Counted from the first letter of the stretch, positions 26,240-35,303 are shown. The stretch: 64,000 nucleotides of DNA from Hyphomicrobiales bacterium (GCA_900471485.1 UCEU01000007.1:219201-283200); one strand, 5' to 3'. Numbers and translations are program-made. The notes: a model not told the origin generated them from the letters alone.

Positions 26240-26802
26240 TGTAAGTCTCCGTTTTCCGTTCCCGAACCCGCACCATTGCGGCCTCGATGGCGATCGGCAG
26301 GCCGGAGGAGATCGACGGCGCACCCCGCAGGGGCCTGACAGCTAAGGAGGGCTTTCTTGTCTCGCGAGGAATGGCGGCGCAGACGGCAGGGGATGAAAGT
26401 TTGACGCGGCTGTTGCGTCATAGGCGATCGAGGCGTCAGCCGGCGTTCGGCCAGATCAGGCCATTGAAGAGGCCGTTTGGAGCGGTTGAGGCACGGTCAG
26501 AGAACGGAGAAGATGGCGGCCGTCCCGCACCAGCAAACCGGCGTCGGAGCAATACTCACAGGCTTCGTTTCCTTCCCGCAGGGCATCGGTGCTGCATCCT
26601 GACCCGCACCGCCGACTAGGAGATCGCCACGCCGGATTTTCGGTGGTGCAGCAAGAGGTGCCCCGCCACGGCAACCGCTCCACCGAGGGCCCGCTTCTCC
26701 GGGCCCGCGCTGATCGCGCTCCATGCATCAATCGCAACGGCCTGAGACGGCATGGGCGGTCGCCCCCATCGCTGGTCGCCCTCGCAATGGCGATGCCGAC
26801 GA
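26240..26802. other. 563-base gap with no supported gene
   Basis: Between DUF736 copy 2 and the membrane protein I found no convincing gene. Minus-strand frames contain fragments such as REGNEACEYCSDAGLLVRDG and IDAWSAISAGPEKRALGG that look protein-like, but starts, ribosome sites and family matches are missing. A GGGCCC-8-GGGCCC hairpin near 26690 is the only clear structure. Probably promoter sequence plus gene relics. Confidence 0.5.
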
Positions 26803-27246
26803 TCAAACGCGCGCGAGGTCCCGGCCGGACGGGGCTGGGGCCGCCGCCATTCCAGCGACCCGCACGAAAGCGGTGATACCAACCGCGATCGCACCAATGA
26901 TGGAGAAGGTGATCTGCCATCCCTCGGACGGCATAAGGTGCTTCACAATGCCATGCGTGGCGTGGAAGCCAGCAACGGCCGCCGGCGCGACGAAGGCGGT
27001 GGCCACGATCAGCTTCAGCCACATCGGGCGGACGAAGGTGATCAGCAGGTGACCGGTCGCTAGCGTGAGGGCGACGGCGACCGTCCCGACGAGGACCGCG
27101 CCAGGGATACCGGCGCCGGTGCCGTGCGCCCAGGCGCCCGCGGTCACGCCAACGAACGCCGGCAGCGCGAAGACGGCCAGCGTGAACAGCAGCCAGCAAA
27201 GCAGGCCAATGGCTGCGAGGGATGCAAGTATTCCGAGGATGATCAT
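26803..27246 (-). CDS. Polytopic membrane protein of unknown function
   Basis: A 147-residue hydrophobic protein with about four predicted membrane helices: ILGILASLAAIGLLCWLLFT, PGAVLVGTVAVALTLATGHL, LKLIVATAFVAPAAVAGFHA and ITFSIIGAIAVGITAFVRVA. The C-terminus is short and basic. I do not recognise a named family, though similar proteins recur near DUF736 genes on ICEs. The start codon ATG at 27246 has a purine-rich GGAGGCC sequence upstream. Possible roles in surface exclusion or mating are speculation. Confidence 0.7.
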   Translation of the reverse strand: MIILGILASLAAIGLLCWLLFTLAVFALPAFVGVTAGAWAHGTGAGIPGAVLVGTVAVALTLATGHLLITFVRPMWLKLIVATAFVAPAAVAGFHATHGIVKHLMPSEGWQITFSIIGAIAVGITAFVRVAGMAAAPAPSGRDLARV

Positions 27247-27386
27247 GGTGGTGGCCTCCGTGAGAAAAAGTCTGACGGTCGCGCCTCCACCACCACCACG
27301 GCGCGCTCGAACTATAGCTGAAAATCGACTGCGCCGGGAGCAGAAATCGCGTGAGACTTCCGCGCGACGACGCCGGTTCGCCCCGG

Positions 27387-27554
27387 TTATGGGGCGAAGG
27401 GATCGATCTCATGGACGATCGCGGCCATGTCGCCGTCGTACTCGCTGGAGGGCGTCACCGAGAGGGTGCCGTCGCCGGCTTGGAAGATGATGGTAGCGGC
27501 CATCAGGGTGGTGGCGAGGCTGAAGGCGAAGGCGTGCGCGTCGTTGAGGGACAT
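27387..27554 (-). CDS. Small hypothetical protein
   Basis: A 55-residue protein, MSLNDAHAFAFSLATTLMAA then a segment ending MAAIVHEIDPFAP. The ATG at 27554 is preceded by AGGAG about eight bases upstream, which argues for translation. It contains one weakly hydrophobic stretch (residues 8-24) and an acidic C-terminus. No family recognised. It lies about 140 bases upstream of the membrane-protein gene, in the same direction. Confidence 0.55.
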   Translation of the reverse strand: MSLNDAHAFAFSLATTLMAATIIFQAGDGTLSVTPSSEYDGDMAAIVHEIDPFAP

Positions 27555-27896
27555 CGATCCGGCTCCTGTTTGAGCGGAGGACCATCCCCCGCTGACAGGC
27601 GCCCGAAGTGTTCGGCCGATGGCCGCGATCACCGCGCGGGCAAAGCCAGCGCCGCGGCACGCTATGCGTAGTCCGACCCCTTGCGGGTTGATGGCGTTAG
27701 GCCATCGGCTGGACCAAGGATCCGCGACATGAAGCGGGGTGGGCTTCACGCCAAACGACGGAGGGGGACGGTTGCCGTTCCGACGAACATCGACTGGAAC
27801 CCTATCGCCTGCGGTCGTGCGATTGACTGCGCTCTTCTCCCGCCGATAGGTAACAGGGGGACAAATCGGAATCGTGCGCGAGGTAAGACCTAGAAA
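27555..27896. other. 342-base gap before the PIN-like gene
   Basis: No gene is supported here. It separates leftward backbone genes from a rightward cargo gene and must hold the promoter of the latter. No clear repeats or hairpins were seen, apart from short GC-rich inverted stretches. Confidence 0.5.
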
Positions 27897-28736
27897 ATGA
27901 ATCGGAAGGTCGTTGACAGCAACGCGATGCAGACTGACTTGCTGCGATCCTATCTCAGCGCCTCAGAGCGCAACTATGCGGTACTTAACGACTATGCCGC
28001 TATGGAGGCATACAAGGGAAATACACTGACATCGATCTACTGCTCGATGGAGATTGCTTGCGAATTTCCCAGACAAATGATCGTGCTGAAGCCGACAGGC
28101 AGGATCTGCGCACTCCTTGGGCGTAATCAGGGTTTGCAGCGCCGGATGATTGACGAACGGCAAACGCGAGAGTTCCCGACATTCTGCAAGCGGCTCCAAG
28201 CCGCCCGCCATGGCCATGCCTATTTCCACGAGCAGCTCCTGGAGAGTGGTCGCGTGGCCAACGATCAGATGGATCGCATTCTCGCGAGCGCACCGATTCT
28301 GCCGGGCGCGATCAAGGAGCTTCGGAAAACTTTTAGTCCCGAAGAGCTGAAGGCTATTCGGCTGGATGAGCCGTTTCCGCAGGCGCTCATTGAGAAATCA
28401 ATGAAATTTATTATCGACCTGACTTTCTACACGATATCAAATCACCCCAGTCCACCGGCTCGAATACGATCCGTTGATGAGCTTCAGAACACGTTCCTGT
28501 TTCGACACTCGGTCGCGACGTTCGTGTGGTCGCTTGATTGGATCGCTCGCGGCGGTGCCGACGGCGTGCGGCCGGATAGGATGAGGAATGATGTTGTCGA
28601 CGTTATATTCGCGACCTATGCGACGTTCTTTGACGGCCTGATCTCGAATGACCAGAAGGCGCAGCGAATTTATCGCGATGCGCAGTTCATTCTGACGATG
28701 CTGAGCCATGCGAAAGTTAGGTCGCTTTCCGGGTAG
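27897..28736 (+). CDS. Unknown protein with PIN-like features
   Basis: A 279-residue protein that I cannot assign firmly. It opens VVDSNAMQTDLLRSYLSASE and continues LNDYAAMEAYKGNTLTSIYC, a layout like the first acidic position and following helices of a PIN nuclease. Near the end comes VDVIFATYATFFDGLISNDQKAQRIY (quoted loosely; residues about 238-262), where a late Asp pair and a lysine follow, again like PIN-type proteins. GAGGTAAG lies upstream of the ATG. It is the only rightward gene in this part of the ICE, which suggests later acquisition. It may be an RNase toxin or defence nuclease, but no antitoxin-like partner is visible. Confidence 0.5.
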   Translation: MNRKVVDSNAMQTDLLRSYLSASERNYAVLNDYAAMEAYKGNTLTSIYCSMEIACEFPRQMIVLKPTGRICALLGRNQGLQRRMIDERQTREFPTFCKRLQAARHGHAYFHEQLLESGRVANDQMDRILASAPILPGAIKELRKTFSPEELKAIRLDEPFPQALIEKSMKFIIDLTFYTISNHPSPPARIRSVDELQNTFLFRHSVATFVWSLDWIARGGADGVRPDRMRNDVVDVIFATYATFFDGLISNDQKAQRIYRDAQFILTMLSHAKVRSLSG

Positions 28737-28766
28737 AGTGCGACGTTGACCGGGTTACGGCGGCGC

Positions 28767-29690
28767 TTACGCGCCACCGAATTTCCAGACCGGGATACCG
28801 AGCTTCTTCGCCTTGTCGGCGAGGTTGTCGTTAATGCCGGTGCCCGGGAAGTGCATCACGCCCTTCGGCAGGATTTCCAGCATCTCGTCATTGCGCTTGA
28901 AGGGCGCTGCGCGGCCGTGCTTGGTCCAGTCTGGAGCGAAACCGATCTGCGGCACGTTCCGATTCGTCGCCCAAAGGGATGCGATCTTCTCTGCGCCCTT
29001 CGGAGACTTGCCGTGCATCAGCACCATGTCCGGGTGCTTTTCGTGCACCTGGTCGAGCTTGGCCCAGATCAGCCGGTGATCGTTGAAGTCGAGACCGCCG
29101 GTGACAAGGATCTTCGGCCCAGGCGGAAGGAGAACCGTCTGCTCGGCGCGCCGCTTTACCGCCAGGAAGTCGCGGCTGTCGATCATCGCCGAAGTCAGGT
29201 TGCGATGGTTGACCCTTGACCCGCTGCGCGGAAGCCAGGTTTTGCCGACGTGGCGTTCGTAATGTTCGGCCGCCTGGTCGCGCATCAGTTCGAAGGCGTT
29301 CTGACGTTCGATCAGAGTTTGGCCTTCGGCGATGTGGCGCTCGAGTTCGACGGCCTTTACCTCGCTGCCGTCCTGTTCACGCTGCCCGCGGCGTTGCGCC
29401 TGCTCGTTGTCGTCGAGGTCGCGCGCGATCCGGTCGGTGGCGCGGTGAAAGACGTTGACCGTCGACCAGAGGAGATCGTCGAGGTCGGGTTCGAGGCGAG
29501 TGTCCTCCAGCGTTCCGATCAGGGCATCGAAGATGTCGGCGATGGCGCCTGCGACAGCATTGCCGTCGGGGAGGAGCCGCTGGTCGGGTTCATCCTCGAA
29601 AGGACGGTAGCCGTGGAGTTGAAGTTCGGTGAGGACATGGTCGGTCGGTGATGAGGCGTGGTGCGGTTCGAAGTCGTCGTGCTCGCTCAT
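28767..29690 (-). CDS. DUF2493 (SLOG-fold) protein
   Basis: A 307-residue protein with an extended N-terminal helical region and a C-terminal DUF2493 domain: KILVTGGLDFNDHRLIWAKL, MVLMHGKSPKGAEKIASLWA and IGFAPDWTKHGRAAPFKRND (about residues 190-280). The SLOG/YspA fold binds nucleotides or nucleotide-derived ligands. The ATG at 29690 is chosen because it is followed by acidic sequence seen in ICE homologues (MSEHDDFEPHHA) and preceded by GGAGC. Common near Toprim and ParB-like genes on alphaproteobacterial ICEs; biological role unknown. Confidence 0.85.
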   Translation of the reverse strand: MSEHDDFEPHHASSPTDHVLTELQLHGYRPFEDEPDQRLLPDGNAVAGAIADIFDALIGTLEDTRLEPDLDDLLWSTVNVFHRATDRIARDLDDNEQAQRRGQREQDGSEVKAVELERHIAEGQTLIERQNAFELMRDQAAEHYERHVGKTWLPRSGSRVNHRNLTSAMIDSRDFLAVKRRAEQTVLLPPGPKILVTGGLDFNDHRLIWAKLDQVHEKHPDMVLMHGKSPKGAEKIASLWATNRNVPQIGFAPDWTKHGRAAPFKRNDEMLEILPKGVMHFPGTGINDNLADKAKKLGIPVWKFGGA

Positions 29691-30002
29691 GGGATGCTCC
29701 GTCGGTTGGACCGCGACCGTCGCGGCCTTCATGGCGACGAAAGCCGGCGGGCGGGCCGGCCCTGCACCCGGAGCAAGGCGCAGGGCCGGAGCGTCAGCGG
29801 AGGATGGCGGAGGCCGGCGATTTTGCCTCGCGATGGAAAGGCGCGGCACGCGCCGCCGGAAAATCGTCGGCCGCAGCCATTGTTGGGCAGGCCCGTTTGC
29901 CGGCCGATCGCCCTCTCGAAGGCCGAGGCGCGGTCCCCCTCCGACGGTTGGTGCATCTGCGAACGCGACGACGCACCGCCATTGTCGGTCTCCCGTGCCG
30001 GG
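29691..30002. other. 312-base gap with a strong hairpin
   Basis: No gene is supported. CCGGCCCTGC (29756-29765) pairs with GCAGGGCCGG (29780-29789) in a 10-pair stem with a 14-base loop. It could end transcription from the Toprim gene upstream or shape the leader of the DUF2493 gene. No T-run follows. Confidence 0.5.
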
Positions 30003-31040
30003 CTATGCCGCCAGCGCCATGAACCTTGCGACATCCTGGGGTGCAATCTGCATCCGCGACTGCTGCCGGAGATGCTCGATGCCGAGGGTGCGGAGATCCT
30101 CGTTGAGGTCGCCGAGCGCCGGCGAGATGACGATCGCCTCGATCCCGACGGCGTTGGCCCGTTCGATCAGGCTGTCACGCGCACCGTCGCCGGCTGGATC
30201 ATTGTCGCGCACGATGTAGAGCCGTCGCAGTGTGTCGGGGAACAGGATGGCGGTGAGATGTGCTGCCGAGAGCGCCGCCAGCATCGGCATGTCAGGAAGG
30301 ACCTGTCGGAGCGACAGGACGGTCTCGATGCCTTCGCCAGCCGCCATGACCTCGCCGCCGAAGCCGAAGCGCACCGCGTTGCCGAGCAGGTCACCCATGG
30401 CTCGCCTCGGCGTGTCGATCGGCGCCTTGTCGCGCGATCGGGGATCGAGCCAGGTTCGGTGCGCGCCCGTAATCTTGCTGTCGAGATCGGTGACGGCAGC
30501 GATCATCGCCGGCCAGGTCTCAGTCGGCGCGTGCTCGTCGGGCCGATAGTAGCAGCGTGGGTGGAAGCGAAGGTTTCCGGTTCCGCGTAAATCCGTAATG
30601 CCGCGTTCCCGTAAATACGCTTGCACGATTGTGCCCGTGATCGGCTGCGACATGCCGATCAGACGCCGCGCTGCTTCCGGCGAGCCGCTCGGTGCAGGGC
30701 GTCGGCGCTCATTAAATCGCGGCACCGGCTCGGGTAGTGGCATGCTGAGGAAGGTTCTGGCTTCATAGGCGACGGCCTTGAAGTTGATCAGGCCACAGCT
30801 CTCGCGGATGACGTCGAGAAGGTCGCCATGTTCTCTGGTGGCGGCATCGGTCCATTTGCCGGCGGCGCCTTTGCCGCTGTCGCCGCCTTTCAGTCGCACG
30901 AACATCGATCGGCCCGGCGTGTTGCGTACATCGCCAACGAGCCAGTAGCGGCCTTCGCGGTGGCCGTTGGAGAGGTAGTGGCGACAAACGGCCTCGGCCT
31001 GAGCAGCCAGCCGTCGCGCAAGATCTTTGGCAGGTTGCAT
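30003..31040 (-). CDS. Toprim-domain primase-like protein
   Basis: A 345-residue protein with an N-terminal DUF7146-like region (CRHYLSNGHREGRYWLVGDV, RGITDLRGTGNLRFHPRCYY) and a C-terminal Toprim domain. The Toprim residues are visible: VMAAGEGIETVLSLRQVLPD (acidic Glu), YIVRDNDPAGDGARDSL (DxD-type) and LGDLNEDLR. Such proteins resemble the primase/Toprim enzymes carried by phages and conjugative elements and may prime the transferred strand in the recipient. A classical zinc finger is not seen. It follows the ParB-like gene after a terminator. Confidence 0.85.
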   Translation of the reverse strand: MQPAKDLARRLAAQAEAVCRHYLSNGHREGRYWLVGDVRNTPGRSMFVRLKGGDSGKGAAGKWTDAATREHGDLLDVIRESCGLINFKAVAYEARTFLSMPLPEPVPRFNERRRPAPSGSPEAARRLIGMSQPITGTIVQAYLRERGITDLRGTGNLRFHPRCYYRPDEHAPTETWPAMIAAVTDLDSKITGAHRTWLDPRSRDKAPIDTPRRAMGDLLGNAVRFGFGGEVMAAGEGIETVLSLRQVLPDMPMLAALSAAHLTAILFPDTLRRLYIVRDNDPAGDGARDSLIERANAVGIEAIVISPALGDLNEDLRTLGIEHLRQQSRMQIAPQDVARFMALAA

Positions 31041-31056
31041 CGCGGACTCCGAGACG

Positions 31057-31086
31057 AAAAATGGGCCCGCCGTTGCCGGCGGGCCC
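31057..31086 (-). terminator. Intrinsic terminator after the ParB-like gene
   Basis: GGGCCCGCCG (31063-31072), loop TTGC and CGGCGGGCCC (31077-31086) form a perfect 10-pair stem. On the minus strand it is followed by ATTTTTCG, a T-run. It lies 24 bases past the ParB-like stop and just before the Toprim start, so the Toprim gene needs read-through or its own start. Confidence 0.85.
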
Positions 31087-31110
31087 GCGGGGGACGTGTT
31101 GCTCCTTCGG

Positions 31111-33234
31111 CTATTCAGCCGCGATCACATGCATGTCGATCTCGGCCGGCTCATCTTCGATGTGCGGCTCGAATTCCGCCATGGCCGTTTCACCGCCGTC
31201 TTCCGCCGTGTCTTCGATCTCACGATCGCCGGACTGGCCAGTCTCGGCAGACGAGGTGTCGTCGACTGCGGTGACTAGACGGCCGGGCGTGCGCAACGGC
31301 TCCGGCAGCCAGCCGGACCCGGCGAGCAGTTCCTGCGCCCTCTCGGCCATTTCGCCCTTCTTCAGGTGCTCGATGCGATCACCGGCGCGCGTACCCTTCG
31401 CCTCGCGCACCGACGCGAGGATGCGAGCCTTGGTGACACGGCCGAGATAGGTGTCGATCGTGGGCTCCCATCCGGCCGCCACCATGTCGAGATCGACCGC
31501 CTGGGCGAGCTGGTCGGCGTGGGCGAGCGCACGAGGCCGACGGTTGTAGGCCTCGTAGATCGCGTTGACCGACAGCGACACGCAATGCGCAAACAGGGAG
31601 TGGCGGCTATCGCCGTCAAACGCCTGCAGCGCCTCCCACAGATCGCCTGGCTCCTTCGGAAGCGCCGCCACCCACATCTGATGGCGGCCATCGAAAGCCG
31701 AGGCCAGGATGCTGTCATTCAGACCCGGCGCTTGCGCGCCGAAACTCACGTTCTTCAGGTCGAGTTCCAGGCAGGTGTCCGAGCCATAGTGATAGAAGGC
31801 CCGAAGGGTGAGCGCATGGAGCGCGGCGAGGAAGGCGACATCGGGCCGCTCGCCGAGCGCGTGGCGCAGAGCCAGCGTGCGGTGGGCGGTCAGTTCGGTC
31901 ATCAAGCGGTCCGGGATCGGCTTCAGGCCGTCGTCTTCCTCGGGGTCCGCTGTCGTCTCGATGTCCGCAGCCAGGTGATCGTCCTCATGCTCCGCGCGCG
32001 CCGCGACGGCGCTCACGCCATCCTCGATCTCGGGATCGACTTCCGGCTCAATCGGCCGTTCGTCTTCTGGGCGGACATAGCCGCGCTCGACCCGCAGGTT
32101 GCCCGATCCGTCGACGCTGATGAAAGCGCCGGCCCGCGCGATCTCCTCGGGATCGAAGACGATCGGCCGATCGTCGAGCGCGCTGATCGCGGTCTCGATC
32201 TCCCCGAGCCGCTCGTCGACCTCGTCGGGCAGATCCTCGGCATCCGCATAGGTTTCCTCCAGTCCGTCCAACTCGGCCTGAAGCGCGTCGCGCGTGGCCT
32301 GTTCCTCCTCGGTGAGAGGGAGCTGCTCGCCACGGAGGTGGCGCAGGCCGTAGGTGTGGCCGTACGGGAAGTCCGGCGCGATATCGATCCACTTCCAGCC
32401 TTCGGCGGAGATCGCCTCGGACTCCTCACGCAGCTTCTCGGCCACCAACATGTCGAGAAGGCCGACATCCTGCAGCCAGCCGCCGTCGTCACCCTGGAAC
32501 AGGTCGTGCATGATGACGCCGCCGGCTTCCCCGTAGGCTTCCAGCCCGACGAACTGTGCACGCTTGTCGGCGGCGCGGACCGCGCCCTCGGTGAGCATCC
32601 GGCGGATGAGATGCGGTTCCCTGCTGTAGCCCTGTGCGAGGCGCTCGAAAACCCGCTCCTGCCGCTCATGATCGCTGTTGACCGTGAACGCCATCAGCTG
32701 ATCGAGGGTCATGCCGTCGGTGGCATAGACGTCGAGGAGCTTGGGCGAGACCGACGCCAGACGCAGACGCTGCTTCACGACCGAGACCGAGACGAACTGG
32801 TTGGCGGCAATCTCCTCTTCGGACATGCCCTTCTCGCGGAAGGTCAGGAAGGCTCGGAACTGGTCCAGCGGATGAAGCGGCGCCCGCTGGATGTTTTCGG
32901 CCAGGGAATCCTCCTCGGCCATGCCACCCTCACGCACGACGCAGGGGACTGGCGCGTTCTTCGCGAGCCGCTTCTGCTTCACCAGCAGTTCAAGCGCCCG
33001 ATAGCGGCGCCCGCCGGCCGGGATCTCGAACATACCGGTCTCGTTGCCGTCCGTATCGCGCACCGGCCGCACGGTGATGCTCTGGAGGAGAGTTCGCCGG
33101 GCGATGTCCTCCGCCAGCTCCTCGATCGACACACCGGCCTTGATCCGCCGGACGTTCGTCTGGGAGATGACGAGCTGGTTGAAGGGGATGTCGCGCGACG
33201 ACGACAGGGTGATTTTCTTCGCAGCAGTAGCCAT
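31111..33234 (-). CDS. Large ParB/RepB-like nuclease-fold protein
   Basis: A 707-residue ParB-family protein typical of alphaproteobacterial ICEs. The N-terminal CTP-binding ParB domain shows IPFNQLVISQTNVRRIKAG, EIPAGGRRYRALELLVKQKR and SLAENIQRAPLHPLDQFRAF (residues 15-135). A helix-turn-helix follows at MSEEEIAANQFVSVSVVKQR. The remaining about 500 residues are an acidic, partly helical region found in ICE versions but not in chromosomal ParB. There is no adjacent parA; the parA at 22 kb has its own RHH partner, so this is probably not a simple segregation protein. A structured leader precedes it. Confidence 0.88.
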   Translation of the reverse strand: MATAAKKITLSSSRDIPFNQLVISQTNVRRIKAGVSIEELAEDIARRTLLQSITVRPVRDTDGNETGMFEIPAGGRRYRALELLVKQKRLAKNAPVPCVVREGGMAEEDSLAENIQRAPLHPLDQFRAFLTFREKGMSEEEIAANQFVSVSVVKQRLRLASVSPKLLDVYATDGMTLDQLMAFTVNSDHERQERVFERLAQGYSREPHLIRRMLTEGAVRAADKRAQFVGLEAYGEAGGVIMHDLFQGDDGGWLQDVGLLDMLVAEKLREESEAISAEGWKWIDIAPDFPYGHTYGLRHLRGEQLPLTEEEQATRDALQAELDGLEETYADAEDLPDEVDERLGEIETAISALDDRPIVFDPEEIARAGAFISVDGSGNLRVERGYVRPEDERPIEPEVDPEIEDGVSAVAARAEHEDDHLAADIETTADPEEDDGLKPIPDRLMTELTAHRTLALRHALGERPDVAFLAALHALTLRAFYHYGSDTCLELDLKNVSFGAQAPGLNDSILASAFDGRHQMWVAALPKEPGDLWEALQAFDGDSRHSLFAHCVSLSVNAIYEAYNRRPRALAHADQLAQAVDLDMVAAGWEPTIDTYLGRVTKARILASVREAKGTRAGDRIEHLKKGEMAERAQELLAGSGWLPEPLRTPGRLVTAVDDTSSAETGQSGDREIEDTAEDGGETAMAEFEPHIEDEPAEIDMHVIAAE

Positions 33235-33249
33235 CGGGATTTACTCCGC

Positions 33250-33290
33250 GACGGGCGGCCGAGAGCCTCTCTCTCGACCTCCGACCCGTC
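33250..33290 (-). ncRNA. Structured leader of the ParB-like gene
   Basis: On the minus strand, an outer stem GACGGG/CCCGTC (33285-33290 with 33250-33255) encloses an inner hairpin CGAGAG-AGAGG-CTCTCG (33260-33276). The outer stem ends 15 bases before the start codon, next to the GGAG ribosome site. The DUF932 gene has a matching leader with the same AGAGG loop and a different but still paired inner stem. This is a candidate cis-regulatory RNA. Confidence 0.6.
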
Positions 33291-33409
33291 ACGAAGCGAA
33301 GCGCCGCCCTCTTCCTCTAAAGGGGGCAGCGCCACGTACCGGTGGACCGAAGAGACACGGAAGCGCAAAGCCGGAGACACGGAAAACCGCATCCTCGGCT
33401 TCACGGAGA

Positions 33410-34603
33410 TCAGATCGCTCGGTCGAGCAGCTTCTTGGCCTTGGCCTCCATGTCGAGGCGAGCGTCCTGATGGGGTTTGTCGCGGGCGACGGCGGTGATG
33501 CCCTGCACGAAATCGAAGATGCTCTCCGGCGGGCGGCCTTCCTCGGCCAACACCGCGTCGATGATCTTGCCGGTTTCGGCTTTGGAGAAGCCGCGGCGGC
33601 GCAGGAAGTCTGTGCGATCCTCGTCGCTGCGCGCCACGATCCGCTCGCGCGCCGCCCTGATGCCGTTGACGAAAGGCAGTGGCGAGGAATTGGCAAAGTT
33701 CGCCAGCGCTGGAGCCGCCTCATGCGCAAACCGATTCGCGGCGTATTTGCTGTGCCGGATGGTGATTTCTTCGAAATCCTCCACGCCCCACAAATTGCGA
33801 TTCTGGCAGACCGCGCGCAGATAGAAGCTCGCCATACCAAGTGTCTTGGCGCCTACTTCGGAATTCCAGCAGTAAAATCCACGGAAATAGAGGTCGGGCG
33901 ACCCATCCCGCAGACGGCCGGCCTCAATCGGGTTGAGGTCATCGACCAGGAAGAGGAAGACGTCGCGATCGGAGGCATAGAGCGTCGTCGTGTCCTTGGT
34001 GATGTCGACGCGCGGATTATAGATTCCGGTCGACCAGTCGAGCACGCCCGGCACCTTCCAGCGGGTCTCGCCTGTGCCGTTGCCGGCGATGCGCTGCACG
34101 GCTTCCACCAGTTCTGCGTCGAAGATCCTCCCATAATCCGGGCCGGTGACGGCGCGCAGTTCCGTGCGGCCGTCATCGGTTTCCAGCGTCTTGATCTGCT
34201 CGGCGCGATTGGAAGTCAGGCCATATTGCAGATTGATGGCGGCGAGCGCGGCCGGGAGCTGGCGTAGATAGGCGGCGGGTGCGCCGACCAGGCCGGCGAG
34301 TTGGCCGAAGGACCAGTGTGTCGGCGCAATGGCCGTATCGGTGCCGGGCAGGATCAGCGCCAACCGCTGCGGGTTGTTGCGGTTCGCCTCGACATGGATC
34401 AGGGCGCTTTCCACCACGCGGGTCCGGCTGCGATCGGCGCGGTCGCGTACCGATCGCGCCAGTTCTGAGAGCGAGAGGTAGCGTTCGTCAGCCGGCCGAG
34501 AGAACCACTCCGATGAGACGCGGCCGACGCGCTCGCCGCGGCTGACATCCACCTTGTAACCGCCGGTCGTGTCACGGCGCGCATCGAGGACCTGCTTGTT
34601 CAT
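33410..34603 (-). CDS. DUF932 domain protein
   Basis: A 397-residue protein of the DUF932 family, common on phages and ICEs and often near ParB-like genes. Motifs include LIHVEANRNNPQRLALILPG, YGLTSNRAEQIKTLE and FRGFYCWNSEVGAKTLGMAS, then IRHSKYAANRFAHEAAP. The ATG at 34603 (MNKQVLDARR) is preceded by GGAG and by a structured leader like that of the ParB-like gene. Biochemical function is unknown; a link to DNA transfer or replication is inferred from context. Confidence 0.88.
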   Translation of the reverse strand: MNKQVLDARRDTTGGYKVDVSRGERVGRVSSEWFSRPADERYLSLSELARSVRDRADRSRTRVVESALIHVEANRNNPQRLALILPGTDTAIAPTHWSFGQLAGLVGAPAAYLRQLPAALAAINLQYGLTSNRAEQIKTLETDDGRTELRAVTGPDYGRIFDAELVEAVQRIAGNGTGETRWKVPGVLDWSTGIYNPRVDITKDTTTLYASDRDVFLFLVDDLNPIEAGRLRDGSPDLYFRGFYCWNSEVGAKTLGMASFYLRAVCQNRNLWGVEDFEEITIRHSKYAANRFAHEAAPALANFANSSPLPFVNGIRAARERIVARSDEDRTDFLRRRGFSKAETGKIIDAVLAEEGRPPESIFDFVQGITAVARDKPHQDARLDMEAKAKKLLDRAI

Positions 34604-34618
34604 GGGATCAATCTCCAC

Positions 34619-34657
34619 GACGGGCGCGGGAGCCTCTCTCCCAGCCATTCACCCGTC
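34619..34657 (-). ncRNA. Structured leader of the DUF932 gene
   Basis: On the minus strand, GACGGG (34652-34657) pairs with CCCGTC (34619-34624), enclosing the hairpin GGGAG-AGAGG-CTCCC (34628-34642). The stem ends 15 bases before the ATG, as in the ParB-like leader. The loop AGAGG is identical and the inner stem differs with pairing kept, which supports a real RNA structure. Similar GCCCCCT sequence lies upstream of both. Confidence 0.6.
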
Positions 34658-34789
34658 ACGGAAACCGGTCCGCACTCTCACTCTCAGGGGGCGTTGCGGG
34701 GTCTCCCCGCAGAAGGGGTCGGTCGAGACCGCAGGGCTCGGACGCAGGGGAAGGCTTTCCCTCCAGGTCCAGTTTCGAAGGGCAGATTT

Positions 34790-35296
34790 CTAGAAGGCAA
34801 GCGCCGCTTGCGCTGTCGGCTCTCGCAGCAGCGATATTTTGAAGGCGCCCGCTGGCAGCGGCTGAAGCAGCTCCGCTTCCGTATTGGTCAAGTCCAGCCA
34901 AACCAAACGTTGATCGCGCCGTAAGACGGCCATCTGCCGATCGTGGTACGGCGCGACGTCATCGTTTGCCGCCGTCGTCAGGATCGCGTAGGCCTCCGGC
35001 CAATCTCGCGTCGCAGGACGCCAGATGCCCGCAAAGTAGAACCAATCGCCACTGGCCAGCGAGAAGCTGTAGCGCTTCCCTTGGCTTCGATGACGGAATT
35101 CGGAGGCGGGCACGAGGCACCGATGCGTCGGGAAGGTCCGATCCTCGGCGCGCACGACCGTGAAGGGTCGGCCGCCTGGCTCGCGGGGCTGAAGACCCCA
35201 GGGCAGCTCTACCATCTCAACATCGCCGCCGTCGCGCCGTATGATTACGCGGTGTTCGTCGAGCGATGCGTCGGAATCGAATACCTTCGCGCTCAT
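34790..35296 (-). CDS. SRAP-family protein lacking the N-terminal cysteine
   Basis: A 168-residue member of the SOS response-associated peptidase family (DUF159, HMCES/YedK-like). It keeps HRCLVPASEFRHRSQGKRYS with the Glu of the active site and APYHDRQMAVLRRDQRLVWL with the active-site His, but the start MSAKVFDSDASLDEHR lacks the Cys2 that links to abasic DNA in true SRAP enzymes. An upstream in-frame Met (35320) does not restore it. It is divergent from a complete SRAP gene and shares an SOS box with it. Probably not a DNA-protein crosslinking enzyme; role unknown. Confidence 0.85.
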   Translation of the reverse strand: MSAKVFDSDASLDEHRVIIRRDGGDVEMVELPWGLQPREPGGRPFTVVRAEDRTFPTHRCLVPASEFRHRSQGKRYSFSLASGDWFYFAGIWRPATRDWPEAYAILTTAANDDVAPYHDRQMAVLRRDQRLVWLDLTNTEAELLQPLPAGAFKISLLREPTAQAALAF

Positions 35297-35303
35297 GGTC
35301 TTC

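Noticed and set aside
26456..27412. 318-codon minus-strand frame
   Set aside because: It overlaps the better supported membrane protein in another frame and has no family match; some fragments look protein-like but no start is supported.
31366..33498. 710-codon open frame on the plus strand
   Set aside because: It is opposite the ParB-like gene and shows no family motif.
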